From Bacteroides sp. (GTDB lineage Bacteria; Bacteroidota; Bacteroidia; Bacteroidales; Bacteroidaceae): a stretch of DNA of 15,852 nucleotides. The first letter of the stretch is position 1. Each line of letters opens with the position of its first letter. The stretch covers positions 1 through 15,852 of the forward strand of contig DXOJ01000206.1 of NCBI GenBank assembly GCA_019412865.1, read 5' to 3'. The notes under the pieces are model-generated. The model had not been told where the DNA came from, ran no database searches, and saw nothing but the letters and a program-made list of their open reading frames with translations. Positions 1 to 9,746 of this stretch are shown piece after piece. The position numbers were made by a program, and so were the translations under genes.

Positions 1-3000
1 TATCTAACTTGCTCAAAGCTTCGGCAATTACTATACGCTTCTCACTTAAATCTATTTGACTCCCCGGAGTAGATTGCGCCTGGAATTGGGCTACTAACTT
101 TTTCCTTGAATCGAGCAGATTATTGATTCGGCTACGTAACAGAGAAGCACTGAAAGGTTTCGTCAGATAAGAATCGGCTCCTACTTCATATCCTTCTTCT
201 TTATCTTGGAGAGAATCTTTGGCTGTCAGCAGAATAATAGGAATATGGCTGGTGCGCACATCATCTTTTAATTGCTTGCATAAAGTGATGCCGTCCATCA
301 CAGGCATCATAATGTCGCTGACTACAATATCGGGGATACGGCTAAGAGCCTGTTGCTTACCTTCTTCTCCGTTGTTGGCCGTGATTACCTCAAACGAGTC
401 GGTGAAGGATTCAACTATATATTTCTGTATTTCTTCATTGTCTTCTACAATCAATAGGATTGGTTTACTGGTATCTAATGTCGCTTCTTGTGAATATTCC
501 AGTTCCGTATTCTGGTTCATCTCTTCTTGAACCGGTTCCGTTGAGTCTGCGTGTAAGGCATTGGGGTAGATATTATCCGTCAGTAAACTGATATAGAACG
601 TACTTCCTTCATTTTGGATGCTTTCTGCACGAATTTCCCCTTCATGTAAGGTGACGAGATTCTTCACCAAGGCCAGTCCGATACCTGTACCGGATGCCTG
701 ATGCTTGCTGCTTTCCTGATAATAGCGGTCGAAAATATGTGGCAGGGCCTCGGCGGAAATTCCGTACCCTGTATCACTGACTTTTATTTCCGTATAAGCT
801 ACCTCATTACGCATGGTCTGATGCAAACTTAGCGTTACACACCCTTGTTCCGTATATTTGATAGCGTTGGAAATCAGATTGTCCAAAACAATCGTGATGA
901 TTTCTTTATCGAAGAAAAGAAACATTTCTTCTTTTTCTATCTGAATCCGGAAATCTATTTTGGTATTTTGATTTAATTCTTTGTATTTAAGCCCTATTTC
1001 ATAAATCAGAGGGGCAATGTTTCCTTTGCTGACACACAATTTCTTGTTTTGTGTCTCCGTCTTTCGGAATTCCAGTATCTGATTGATCAGATTGAGCAAA
1101 CGTAGTGCGCTCTGATGGATAACTGATAGTTTCTGGGCTTGTTTTGCAGGAAGTGATGCTTCTTTTTGCATATCTTCGAGAGGACCGAGGATTAAGGTCA
1201 ACGGTGTACGCAGCTCATGCGTGATATTGGTATAGAAACGCAAGCGTTCCTGATTTAACTCCTGTTCCTGCTCATGGTTTTTCTTTTCCAACGTATAGAG
1301 ACTCTCCAGATCTAACTTCTTTTTGTAAGCATGCAAGATAAGATAAGTGATGCTGATAGATACCAAGATGTAGATAAGTTTTGCCCACCACGTCAACCAG
1401 AGAGGAGGATTGATACGAATGGTCAGGGAAGTGGCTTCTTCCGGCCATTTTTGATTATGAATTCGTGCTTTGATAAGGAACTCATATTTTCCCGGAGGAA
1501 TGTTTCGGAAAGTGACACTATTATTTTCGTTGACGGTATACCAGGAATTTTCGAGTCCTTTCAGCATATACACATATTCTACCTGATTGACAAGTGAGTA
1601 GTTTTGTACATTGAATGTCAATCCGAAGCTATTTTGTGCATGACTCAACTCAACGTTTTGTCCTTTGGAGAGATTGATAATCATGTCATTGTTTTCCAGA
1701 TTACTCAACCGTCCCAGTATTTTCATCTCTGTGACAACTGCTGCCGGGGCCGGTTGTTCATTCATAGTAATGTCTGGATTGAAACAACATACTCCATTGA
1801 TAGAACCGAAATAAATCTGTCCATTCTTGCTTTGTGTGACACAACTGCTTGAAAAACTTCCTGCCGGAACATCGTCAGAGTGGTCATAGTTATAAAAACA
1901 GCCTTTATTCGTGACATAACAACTGATACCTTTATTATTGCTAAACCAGATATTCCCTTTTTTATCTTCTGTTATGGCACAAATATTCGTATTGATCAGC
2001 CCGTCTTTCCGTTGGTAAGTTTTGTAATTCAGCTCATCAGTCGACAGGAAACAAACTAATCCTTCCCCCGTTCCTATCCACATTCTTTTTTGTTTATCCT
2101 GTATGATCTGATTGATGGTGTTAGAACAAAAGCCATCTCTTTGAGTGAACGTCTTGATTTTCTGTAAGTTCGGGGTGTATATACCAAGTCCGTCTCCGAA
2201 AGTTCCAATCCAAAAACGTCCTTTCTCATCTTGAGCTATAGAACGTATAAAATCACTGTGCAGTTCGCTATTATCTGTATTGTAATGTTGGATAATTTTC
2301 ATGGTGAGAGGATTTAATACAACAATTCCTCCACTATATCCAACCCAAATGTTATGTTGGGCATCTTCATAGATCGTACGGACGTCTAGATTAGATTGTC
2401 CCATGAGGGAGATGGAACGGAATCTTTTATTCCGGCTATCATAATAGCTGATTCCTCCTTGGTAGGAACCGAACCATAAATTCCCTTTTGAATCCTGTAA
2501 AGAAGCTAATATAAAATTTGAAGGAATATCTCCACTCTCTTTCTTATAAATGGCAATCCGTTTCTCTCCTTCAAATACATTAATACCTCCTCCGTCTGTT
2601 CCGATCCAAATCCGTCCTTGTCTGTCCATACAAAGACTGCTGGCTACTTTGTTGTTCAGGCTGTTTTCATTGTTTGGAATCGGGGAATAGCTTAATGTGG
2701 TGAACAAAGGAGGTTTGCTACTAATAAAGTTGATGCCTCCTCCCCATGTTCCTATCCAGATATTGTCGAAAGAATCCTGAAATATACATCGAGCGCTTGC
2801 ATTAGAGAGGCTTCGACTATCATCACCCTCCTGTATGTATTCAATAGAAAGCTCCTCTGGTGAGAGAAACATACCTTGCTTCAGGTTTAATATGGCAATG
2901 CCATTGAGTTCTGAAGCAATCCAAAGTCTATTATCTTTTAATTGCCGGATGGATAATATGCGACTGCATAAAGTAGCATACTTGTCATTCTTGTTATTTC

Positions 3001-3793
3001 TGAATGTGATAAAGTTATCATTGGCAGCATTATATAGAGCCAATCCATTATTCGTTCCTAACCAGATGTTGCCGTTTGCATCTTTTATGATACAAAACAC
3101 ATCATTACCGGGCAAGCTTGTCGGATTTCCCGTTTCATTCTGGAAATTCTTTACACTTTTGTCTTTGAGAGAAAAAATACTGAATCCGCTTCCGACATGG
3201 CCGATATACAAATTGTTGTCTCCTCCGTCCAATACTGTCCATGTCTGATTGGAGGGTAGACTAGGCACCGTACTCCTATTATAATGTGTGAATTGCCCGT
3301 TATTAATATTTAGATATTCTATACCTCTATAATAGGTGCTGACCCATAAACCATCGTCGTTTTGGGTGGAAGGAGAGATGTCCGTTACGTCATTTGTAAT
3401 CAGGCTGTGTGGATTTTCCGGGTTATGTTGGTAGGCAGTAAATGTTTGTTCGTCATAATTGTATGCATTTAGTCCGTCTCGCTGAGTGGCTATCCAAATG
3501 ATGGGACGTTTGGAATCAGCATACACCCGGTTGAGTTCGTTGCCGGTGATTCCCTGATTGTTATGTGGCAAATCATTTTTATAATAAGTAATGAAGCGGG
3601 TACCGTCAAACTTATTAAGTCCTTCTTCTGTAGCAAACCATAAAAAGCCTTGTTTATCCTGTGTAATACTGACTACATAATTGTTGGATAATCCTTGTTC
3701 TATCCCCAGTTTTTTTACAGAATGAGACTGGGCTGTCAATTGAAGAATAGACAACAAGGATAAAAATAAAGTAGAAGCAATGTGTTTTTTCAT
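1..3793 (-). CDS. Hybrid two-component system sensor/regulator (HTCS), 3' end outside window
   Basis: One continuous minus-strand frame runs from the ATG at 3791-3793 to the window edge, giving 1264 residues. It begins with a signal peptide (MKKHIASTLFLSLLSILQLTAQ) and continues into many two-component propeller repeats with the signatures GFLWFATEEGLNKF and NIWLGTNNGL, to about residue 690. A Y_Y_Y-type domain (about 715-785) and a membrane helix (about 795-820) follow. The histidine kinase has the H-box HELRTPLTLILGPLEDM with phospho-acceptor His859, an N-box near 970, and the ATP-lid glycine motifs DTGYGIS and GTGIGLAL. The receiver (about 1107-1220) has its phospho-acceptor Asp1160 in VVSDIMMPVMDG. 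The AraC-type DNA-binding domain expected at the C-terminus lies beyond the window. HTCS proteins bind glycan fragments with the periplasmic propellers and activate the adjacent PUL. The gene diverges from the susC-like operon, which is therefore its probable target. Frame and motifs make the family assignment secure. Confidence 0.95.
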   Translation of the reverse strand, partial: MKKHIASTLFLSLLSILQLTAQSHSVKKLGIEQGLSNNYVVSITQDKQGFLWFATEEGLNKFDGTRFITYYKNDLPHNNQGITGNELNRVYADSKRPIIWIATQRDGLNAYNYDEQTFTAYQHNPENPHSLITNDVTDISPSTQNDDGLWVSTYYRGIEYLNINNGQFTHYNRSTVPSLPSNQTWTVLDGGDNNLYIGHVGSGFSIFSLKDKSVKNFQNETGNPTSLPGNDVFCIIKDANGNIWLGTNNGLALYNAANDNFITFRNNKNDKYATLCSRILSIRQLKDNRLWIASELNGIAILNLKQGMFLSPEELSIEYIQEGDDSRSLSNASARCIFQDSFDNIWIGTWGGGINFISSKPPLFTTLSYSPIPNNENSLNNKVASSLCMDRQGRIWIGTDGGGINVFEGEKRIAIYKKESGDIPSNFILASLQDSKGNLWFGSYQGGISYYDSRNKRFRSISLMGQSNLDVRTIYEDAQHNIWVGYSGGIVVLNPLTMKIIQHYNTDNSELHSDFIRSIAQDEKGRFWIGTFGDGLGIYTPNLQKIKTFTQRDGFCSNTINQIIQDKQKRMWIGTGEGLVCFLSTDELNYKTYQRKDGLINTNICAITEDKKGNIWFSNNKGISCYVTNKGCFYNYDHSDDVPAGSFSSSCVTQSKNGQIYFGSINGVCCFNPDITMNEQPAPAAVVTEMKILGRLSNLENNDMIINLSKGQNVELSHAQNSFGLTFNVQNYSLVNQVEYVYMLKGLENSWYTVNENNSVTFRNIPPGKYEFLIKARIHNQKWPEEATSLTIRINPPLWLTWWAKLIYILVSISITYLILHAYKKKLDLESLYTLEKKNHEQEQELNQERLRFYTNITHELRTPLTLILGPLEDMQKEASLPAKQAQKLSVIHQSALRLLNLINQILEFRKTETQNKKLCVSKGNIAPLIYEIGLKYKELNQNTKIDFRIQIEKEEMFLFFDKEIITIVLDNLISNAIKYTEQGCVTLSLHQTMRNEVAYTEIKVSDTGYGISAEALPHIFDRYYQESSKHQASGTGIGLALVKNLVTLHEGEIRAESIQNEGSTFYISLLTDNIYPNALHADSTEPVQEEMNQNTELEYSQEATLDTSKPILLIVEDNEEIQKYIVESFTDSFEVITANNGEEGKQQALSRIPDIVVSDIMMPVMDGITLCKQLKDDVRTSHIPIILLTAKDSLQDKEEGYEVGADSYLTKPFSASLLRSRINNLLDSRKKLVAQFQAQSTPGSQIDLSEKRIVIAEALSKLD

Positions 3794-3824
3794 AACTCGT
3801 GCTTATTTGTTTCAATTACCAGTT

Positions 3825-3832
3825 CAAAAATA
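3825..3832 (-). promoter_or_regulatory. Candidate -7 element for the HTCS gene
   Basis: Read on the minus strand this is TATTTTTG, a match to the Bacteroides -7 consensus TAnnTTTG. It lies about 31 bases upstream of the HTCS ATG, which gives a short leader. I see no good TTTG -33 element at the expected distance, so the call rests on the -7 box and its position alone. Confidence 0.35.
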
Positions 3833-3870
3833 AGAATAAATATTTTATTTAGAGTGTGTAAATCGTGCAA

Positions 3871-3906
3871 TGAATGATTTGCATAGCTCTTCTGCATGAT
3901 TTTTGC
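3871..3906 (+). promoter_or_regulatory. Candidate HTCS operator: direct repeat with 22-bp period
   Basis: Two similar sites, TGAATGATTTGC at 3871 and TGCATGATTTTTGC at 3893, lie on the same strand with starts 22 bp apart, close to two helical turns. The second overlaps the TTTG at 3902-3905, which may serve as a -33 element. AraC-family activators commonly bind direct half-sites about 21 bp apart with the inner site against the promoter, and HTCS proteins carry an AraC-type domain. The assignment as the binding site of the divergent regulator is inference. Confidence 0.4.
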
Positions 3907-3937
3907 TTAATTGATTTATATCAATACTCTATATTTG
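3902..3937 (+). promoter_or_regulatory. Candidate promoter of the susC-like operon
   Basis: TATATTTG at 3930-3937 matches the Bacteroides -7 consensus TAnnTTTG, and a TTTG at 3902-3905 could be the upstream element, although the 24-base gap is a few bases longer than usual. Transcription would start near 3942, leaving a leader of about 40 bases. A non-ideal upstream element fits a promoter that needs an activator. The box is AT-rich and the only good match in this interval. Confidence 0.55.
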
Positions 3938-3983
3938 CATCGGAAAAAACAACAAAAAATGTTTAATCTTTAAATTCTAATTT

Positions 3984-6900
3984 ATGAGGTATGTAAGAAT
4001 CTTATGCATGTGTGTCATACAGTTGCTTCTGTCAGCTGCAGCATTTGCACAAACACAAGTTACAGGACATGTGGCCGATGTGAGAGGAGATGATATCATT
4101 GGTGCCAATGTTACTGTCAAAGGAACTTCTAATGGAACCATTACTGATATCGATGGTAACTTCACCATTAATGTAGATGATAAAAATGCTACATTGGCAA
4201 TTTCGTTCATCGGTTATAAGACTAAAGAGGTGAAGATAGATGGAAAGACACATCTTCAAATCGTTCTTGAAGAAGATACGGAAACTTTGGATGAAGTTGT
4301 GGTGGTGGGTTATGGTACACAAACCAAGAAAAGCCTGACCGGAGCCATCAGTGATGTTAAATCCGATGCATTGACGCGTTCTGTTTCTACGACTACTGCG
4401 GGAGCCTTATCCGGTAAGATAGCAGGTGTGTCTACGCGTGCTGTAGATGCCCGTCCGGGTAGAGGTATCAATCTTGAAATCCGTAATATGGGTAGCCCCC
4501 TGTTTGTAATCGACGGTATTCCTTATGGTGGAATGAATAGTCGTGACTGGTTGCAGGCATCGGATGTTTCCGGTAGCGATGTGTTTAATGCTCTGAATAT
4601 CGAGGATATCGAGAGTATCACAGTCTTGAAGGATGCTTCTGCTGCTATTTACGGTTTGCGTGCATCAAATGGTGTAGTTTTGGTAACCACCAAGAAAGGT
4701 AAAAAGAATGATAAAGTAAGCATCAATGTCAATGGATACTATGGTTGGCAGAATCTGACCCGTTTCCCTGAATTGGCAAATGCAGGACAATATGTAAGAG
4801 GTTTGGCTGAAGCAGCACAGAATAGAGGTGAAGATCCAAGCAAATTATATAGTCCCGAGGAACTTGCTAAATGGGAAGCTGGTACCGAACCGGGATATAA
4901 GAGCTATGACTATTATGATATGGTAATGAGAAAAAATGTACCTCAATACCACATCAATGCGAATGTGACAGGTGGCTCTGAAAAGACCAACTATTATCTT
5001 TCTGTAGCTCATACCGGACAAGATGCGATGATGCCTGACTTTAAATATGAGCGTACCAATCTTCAGTTGAATATTGATACTAAGATAACAGACCGTTTTA
5101 CAATAGGTGCACAGATTAGCGGTAAGTATGAAAAGAGTGAAGACGTAGGTTTGCCGGGTGGTGACGGTTATTATTCGGCTATATTGGCTATGTTCAAGAT
5201 GCAGCCTATCGAAAGCCCTTATGCCAATGATAATCCGGAATATATCAATAATGTGCATGAGAATGGTTACAATCCGGCTGCGTTCAGTCGTGACATTGCC
5301 GGTTACAAGGATAATTTGACTCGTAATGCCAATATCAATGCTTATGCACAGTATGATTTCTCTTTCGGTTTGACTGCAAAAGCTACGTTCTCGTACAATT
5401 ATACCAACAGCCGTTTCGACGGTTATCAATATGCTTATCAAATCTATACATACGATAAGGAGAAAGATACTTATAACGGGACACCTGCCGCAGGACGTTG
5501 GAGAAATCAAATAGATCGTAGTGTGCCTGCGCGTTATATGCAATTGCAACTGAATTATGCAAAACAGATTAAAAACCATAATATTTCGGCGGTTTTGGGT
5601 TATGAAGCCTCCGATTATGATTGGACTAAGAAAACTTATGGTACAGAACCTTCTACTGACTATCTGCCGTTATTGCAGTTTGATGAGCTCAACAGTTTCG
5701 CTGATGAATGGAGTTACGAAGCGCGTGCCGGATGGATTGGGCGTATCAATTACGACTTTGCTCACAAATATCTGATTGAATTATTGGCTCGTTATGACGG
5801 TTCTTATCTCTATGCAGCAAATAATCGTTGGGGATTCTTCCCGGGTGTATCTATAGGTTGGAGAATCTCGGAAGAGAAATTCTTTGAAAAGTTGAGACCT
5901 GTTGTAGATGATTTGAAGATTCGTGCTTCTATTGGTCAGACAGGTACAGAAAAGGATGTAAAACTGTTTGATTACTTGAGTGGTTATACGTGGAATAATG
6001 GTAATGCTGTATTGGATGGTGAACTGGTGACCGGATTGAACCAGAGAGGATTACCTATTACCAACTTATCCTGGACGAAGAATACAACATCGAATATCGG
6101 TTTTGACCTGACTATGTTCAATAATCGTTTGAAGGTAACCGCCGATGCTTTCCGCAAGGATATTACCGGTGTACCGGCTGCCCGTTATGATGTATTGCTT
6201 CCGAGTGAAGTGGGATATACATTGCCTAATGAGAACTTGAACAAACAAGCATATATCGGTGCGGAAGGTATGGTTACATGGACCGACCATATCGGTGATT
6301 TGAACTATACCGTAAGCGGTAACTTTACTTTCTCACGTTACAAGAGCATTGAGACTTATAAACCGCGTTTTAATAACTCTTGGGATGAATACCGCAATTC
6401 TGCGGAAGGCCGTTGGGGCGGTATCTATTGGGGATATCAGGTAATTGGCCAGTTCCAGTCGGAAGAAGAAATTCGTAATTATCCGGTAAATCTGGATGGA
6501 AATAATAACCGGACACTGCTTCCCGGTGACTTTATCTATAAAGATGTGAATGGCGACGGTATTATCAATGGTATGGACGAGCGTCCTATCGGTTATCCGG
6601 AAGGTTGGGCACCTATTATGTCGTTTGGTGGTAATATCGGTTTGGCATGGAAGGGGATTGACTTGAATATCGACCTTTCCGGTGGGGCTATGCAAGGATG
6701 GAGACAAAACTATGAATTGGCTAATGCATATCATGGAAATGGAAACTCACCGGTTTATTTATTGGAAGACCGTTGGCATCGTGCCGACTTGTACGATCCG
6801 GAAAGTGAATGGATGCCGGGACGTTATCCGGCCATCCGTAAAGGTGAATTCAGCTATAACAATAAGAATAGTGACTTCTGGTTGCACAATGTGCGTTATC

Positions 6901-7115
6901 TCCGTATCAAGAATCTGGAAGTGGGTTATAGCCTGCCGGTACAACTGTTGAGACCGATTCGTGCACAGAAAGTACGTATTTATGCTAATGTTTCTAACTT
7001 GTGTTCGTTTGACAATGTGGGTAAGTTTGGAGTCGATCCTGAAATCACTGCCGCAGCTGCAGTGGTATACCCGCAACAACGTACATTCCTTCTTGGATTT
7101 AATATTACATACTAA
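3984..7115 (+). CDS. SusC/RagA-family TonB-dependent outer-membrane transporter
   Basis: This 1043-residue protein has the usual length of a SusC-like glycan importer. It begins with a signal peptide ending near AAAFAQ (about residue 22). A carboxypeptidase-regulatory-like beta-sandwich follows (about 24-112, signature GTITDIDGNFTINV). Next come the SusC motif DEVVVVGYGTQTKKSLTGA and a plug domain containing GSPLFVIDGIP and ASNGVVLVTTKKG (to about 240). The remainder is a 22-strand-type barrel ending in an aromatic residue (LLGFNITY), as expected for barrel assembly. There is no N-terminal STN domain, so signalling through an anti-sigma factor is not expected; control by the divergent HTCS is more likely. 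It should import oligosaccharides into the periplasm using TonB energy, with the SusD-like protein encoded 3 bases downstream acting as its lid. The transported glycan cannot be read from the sequence. Confidence 0.96.
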   Translation: MRYVRILCMCVIQLLLSAAAFAQTQVTGHVADVRGDDIIGANVTVKGTSNGTITDIDGNFTINVDDKNATLAISFIGYKTKEVKIDGKTHLQIVLEEDTETLDEVVVVGYGTQTKKSLTGAISDVKSDALTRSVSTTTAGALSGKIAGVSTRAVDARPGRGINLEIRNMGSPLFVIDGIPYGGMNSRDWLQASDVSGSDVFNALNIEDIESITVLKDASAAIYGLRASNGVVLVTTKKGKKNDKVSINVNGYYGWQNLTRFPELANAGQYVRGLAEAAQNRGEDPSKLYSPEELAKWEAGTEPGYKSYDYYDMVMRKNVPQYHINANVTGGSEKTNYYLSVAHTGQDAMMPDFKYERTNLQLNIDTKITDRFTIGAQISGKYEKSEDVGLPGGDGYYSAILAMFKMQPIESPYANDNPEYINNVHENGYNPAAFSRDIAGYKDNLTRNANINAYAQYDFSFGLTAKATFSYNYTNSRFDGYQYAYQIYTYDKEKDTYNGTPAAGRWRNQIDRSVPARYMQLQLNYAKQIKNHNISAVLGYEASDYDWTKKTYGTEPSTDYLPLLQFDELNSFADEWSYEARAGWIGRINYDFAHKYLIELLARYDGSYLYAANNRWGFFPGVSIGWRISEEKFFEKLRPVVDDLKIRASIGQTGTEKDVKLFDYLSGYTWNNGNAVLDGELVTGLNQRGLPITNLSWTKNTTSNIGFDLTMFNNRLKVTADAFRKDITGVPAARYDVLLPSEVGYTLPNENLNKQAYIGAEGMVTWTDHIGDLNYTVSGNFTFSRYKSIETYKPRFNNSWDEYRNSAEGRWGGIYWGYQVIGQFQSEEEIRNYPVNLDGNNNRTLLPGDFIYKDVNGDGIINGMDERPIGYPEGWAPIMSFGGNIGLAWKGIDLNIDLSGGAMQGWRQNYELANAYHGNGNSPVYLLEDRWHRADLYDPESEWMPGRYPAIRKGEFSYNNKNSDFWLHNVRYLRIKNLEVGYSLPVQLLRPIRAQKVRIYANVSNLCSFDNVGKFGVDPEITAAAAVVYPQQRTFLLGFNITY

Positions 7116-7118
7116 AAA

Positions 7119-8981
7119 ATGAACGCTATCATGAAAAGCAAATCTATAAAAATAGTTCTGTTGGGAGCCGTCCTTACTTCCATGTTATCGGGTTGTGGCG
7201 ACAGCTGGTTCGAAAGAGATCCCAAAAATATTCTTACCAATGAGTTGGTATGGAACGATCCGAACATGATTAAATCACAGCTAGCCAATTTATATAATCG
7301 TATTCCACAGTTGCACGGTGACTTCAATACCGGTGGTATGTGCGAAACGGATGATGCTATGTACTGTGGCACGCTGGATCAGAATTATCGTAATGAATTA
7401 CGTTATGGCAACGACTACGGACGTTGGTGGGATTATGGATTGATACGTGACATCAATATGTCTATTGAGAATATCGACAAATATGGAATAGATATTTCAG
7501 CAGATGCCAAGCTACAGTTCAAAGCTGAATTTCGCTTTATCCGCGCTTACGTTTATTTTGAGGTTGTAAGACGTATGGGTGGTGTACCATTGATTACAAC
7601 TACTTTGGAGTATGATTTCAGCGGAGATCCTTCTTACTTACGTAATCCGCGTGCCAAGGAGCACGAAATATATGACTTTGTATACAGTGAATGTGAAGCA
7701 ATCAAGTCACAATTGGGCAATAAAGGCAGTCAAAGTCGTGCCAACTATTACACTGCATTGGCATTGGAAAGCCGTGCTATGCTGTATGCCGGTTCTATTG
7801 CCAAATATAATGCGCTGAAGACTCCTAATATTGTAACGTCTGGCGGAGAAGTAGGTATTCCGGCTGATATGGCAGACGATTATTATCGTAAATCGTTGAC
7901 AGCTTCGCAGGAAATCATTAAAAACGGTGGATATGAACTTTATGAGAAGGAGTCAGATAAAGGAGTGAACTTCTATAAGATGTTTGTGGACAAGACGCTG
8001 AATAAGGAGGCTATTTGGGTGAAAGACTATAAGAATCCTTTGAAAGTGCATAGCTTCGGTTATGATAATGTAGTTCATCATTTAAGAGAAGATAACGATA
8101 ATTCTTCTTGCATCGGTCCGTCTTTAGGATTGGTAGAAGCATTTGATTATTTGGATGGAACTTCGGGGACCTTACATTATAAGAATGGTAATGACTATGT
8201 AGTATATGATACTCCGAGCGATATTTTTGCCAATAAAGATGCACGTTTGTATGGTACGATCGTCTATCCGGGCTCAAAGTTCAGAAATCAGGATGTGGAT
8301 ATTCAGGCAGGAGTAGCAGTATGGAATGATAAGACCGGTTCCTACGACTTACTGACAGACTCGAAATTAGGAAGTGCTTATGACGATGATAAAACTTTTG
8401 TCGGCCAGGACGGTCCTCAGACTAATAGTCCTAACGTGAGCAATACCGGATTTTATATCCGTAAGTTTATCAGTGAGGCATCCGGTTACACTCTCCGTAA
8501 CTACGCTGAAAACTGGTGGCCTTGGTTCCGTCTGGGTGAAATCTATTTGAATGCTGCCGAAGCTGCTTTTGAATTGAATGACGAGCCGACAGCTTTACCC
8601 TACATCAACCGCTTGCGTCAACGTGCCGGTTTCCCGGCCAACAGTCTGACAAGCCTGACAATAGAAAAGATTCAGAACGAACGTCGTGTGGAACTAGCTT
8701 TCGAAGATCACCGTTATTTTGATATGAAACGATGGAGAATAGCTGATATCACCTGGAACGGAAATACAGATAACGATAAAGCGATCGTTTACGGTTTATA
8801 TCCTTATCGTATTGCTAAACCAAAACCGGGAACATCGGATCAGGACAAGTACATTTTTGTAAAGACAAAATCCGAACGTTTCAAGGTGGCAAGAACCTTC
8901 CAGCAGTCTAACTATTATTCATTCATTGCTGATGATGTAATTAATAACAATCCGACGATTGTGAAGAATCCATTCCAATAA
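7119..8981 (+). CDS. SusD/RagB-family glycan-binding outer-membrane lipoprotein
   Basis: This 620-residue protein starts 3 bases after the susC-like stop, so the two are translationally close and form the usual importer pair. Its signal peptide ends in the lipobox MLSGC, making Cys26 the lipidated residue. ATG at 7119 is used here; an in-frame ATG at 7131 (MKSKSIKIVLLG) would also give a good signal peptide, and the sequence does not settle the choice. SusD-family features include the N-terminal NILTNELVWNDPNMIKSQL region, helical TPR-like segments such as AELRFIRAYVYFEVVRRMGG-type residues (about 133-152), and the C-terminal NWWPWFRLGEIYLNAAEAAF and NERRVELAFEDHRYFDMKRW motifs. Asp at +3 after the lipid cysteine is compatible with surface export. 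The family binds glycan at the cell surface and closes over the SusC barrel. Confidence 0.96.
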   Translation: MNAIMKSKSIKIVLLGAVLTSMLSGCGDSWFERDPKNILTNELVWNDPNMIKSQLANLYNRIPQLHGDFNTGGMCETDDAMYCGTLDQNYRNELRYGNDYGRWWDYGLIRDINMSIENIDKYGIDISADAKLQFKAEFRFIRAYVYFEVVRRMGGVPLITTTLEYDFSGDPSYLRNPRAKEHEIYDFVYSECEAIKSQLGNKGSQSRANYYTALALESRAMLYAGSIAKYNALKTPNIVTSGGEVGIPADMADDYYRKSLTASQEIIKNGGYELYEKESDKGVNFYKMFVDKTLNKEAIWVKDYKNPLKVHSFGYDNVVHHLREDNDNSSCIGPSLGLVEAFDYLDGTSGTLHYKNGNDYVVYDTPSDIFANKDARLYGTIVYPGSKFRNQDVDIQAGVAVWNDKTGSYDLLTDSKLGSAYDDDKTFVGQDGPQTNSPNVSNTGFYIRKFISEASGYTLRNYAENWWPWFRLGEIYLNAAEAAFELNDEPTALPYINRLRQRAGFPANSLTSLTIEKIQNERRVELAFEDHRYFDMKRWRIADITWNGNTDNDKAIVYGLYPYRIAKPKPGTSDQDKYIFVKTKSERFKVARTFQQSNYYSFIADDVINNNPTIVKNPFQ

Positions 8982-8993
8982 AAATAAGAGATT

Positions 8994-9668
8994 ATGAAAA
9001 AGATTATACCTTTCTTTATTATGATATGTTGTTTGTTGGCAGTAAGCAGTTGCAGCTACGACAACTTTGAGGAACCTAAGGCTACATTGACCGGAAGAGC
9101 AATTTATGACGGTGAAGCAGTAGGAGTTAGAAGCGGAAGTTCAGAGTTTGCTTTATTCCAGGACGGTTATGCTTTGCATGGCTCTATTCCGGTGTATGTT
9201 GCGCAGGACGGAAGCTATTCCGTGTCCCTTTTCAATGGTGATTATAAATTGGTGCGTATGGGTAATGCTCCTTGGGAAAGACCTTCTAATGACACAATTT
9301 ATATTACAGTGAAAGGAAACACTGTGCAGGATATTCCTGTGACACCGTATTTCTCTGTTAGAAACGTATCTTTTGCCAGAAACGGCAACAAGGTTACCGC
9401 ACGGTTTACTATTAATAAAGTGGTTGCTGATGCCAATATGGAGAATGTAGGTATCTATCTGGGTACAGGTGTTTTGACGGATGAGAAACAGAAAGAAGCA
9501 GAGTTGAAGTTGGGTAATACAGTCTCACTCGGTCAGGAAAACACTGCTGAAATTGAGATCCCGAATGGTTTGATAAACGAATCCTATCTTTATGCCCGTG
9601 TAGGAGTCAAATCAGACAAATCATCGGAATATTGTTACAGTCAATCTATTAAAGTAGCATTGAAATAA
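8994..9668 (+). CDS. DUF3823-type surface lipoprotein of the PUL
   Basis: This 224-residue lipoprotein is encoded 12 bases downstream of the susD-like gene. The signal peptide ends at VSSC, so Cys20 is the likely lipid site. It is followed by acidic residues (SYDNFEEP), resembling the acidic surface-export signal described for Bacteroidetes lipoproteins. The first half (about 27-113) reads as a beta-sandwich with ATLTGRAIYDGEAVGV and YSVSLFNGDYKLVR. The second (about 114-224) is a further all-beta domain from YFSVRNVSFARNGNKVTARF to the end. This layout matches the DUF3823 proteins found third in some SusC/SusD operons. The position suggests a surface glycan-binding accessory role, but no binding residues can be named from sequence. 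It is the last gene before an intrinsic terminator-like hairpin. Confidence 0.85.
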   Translation: MKKIIPFFIMICCLLAVSSCSYDNFEEPKATLTGRAIYDGEAVGVRSGSSEFALFQDGYALHGSIPVYVAQDGSYSVSLFNGDYKLVRMGNAPWERPSNDTIYITVKGNTVQDIPVTPYFSVRNVSFARNGNKVTARFTINKVVADANMENVGIYLGTGVLTDEKQKEAELKLGNTVSLGQENTAEIEIPNGLINESYLYARVGVKSDKSSEYCYSQSIKVALK

Positions 9669-9694
9669 ATAGTATCAAGAATGTAAATACCGGA

Positions 9695-9729
9695 GGGGGG
9701 AGTATCACAACCTGATATTTCCCCTTTTT
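9695..9729 (+). terminator. Intrinsic terminator or attenuator inside the PUL operon
   Basis: A 12-bp stem (9696-9707 with 9713-9724, including two G-T pairs) with a 5-base loop has a GGGG/CCCC base and is followed immediately by TTTTT at 9725-9729. It sits 27 bases after the DUF3823 gene and 17 bases before the GH43 ATG. No promoter-like -7 box lies between it and GH43, so partial readthrough is the likely source of enzyme transcript. This would make transport proteins more abundant than the enzymes. Confidence 0.75.
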
Positions 9730-9746
9730 ATCCAACTAATGAAAAT

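Noticed and set aside
4845..5579. A 244-codon antisense frame inside the susC-like gene.
   Set aside because: It is the mirror of a strongly conserved coding frame, lacks a ribosome site and shows an isoleucine-rich composition typical of antisense shadows.
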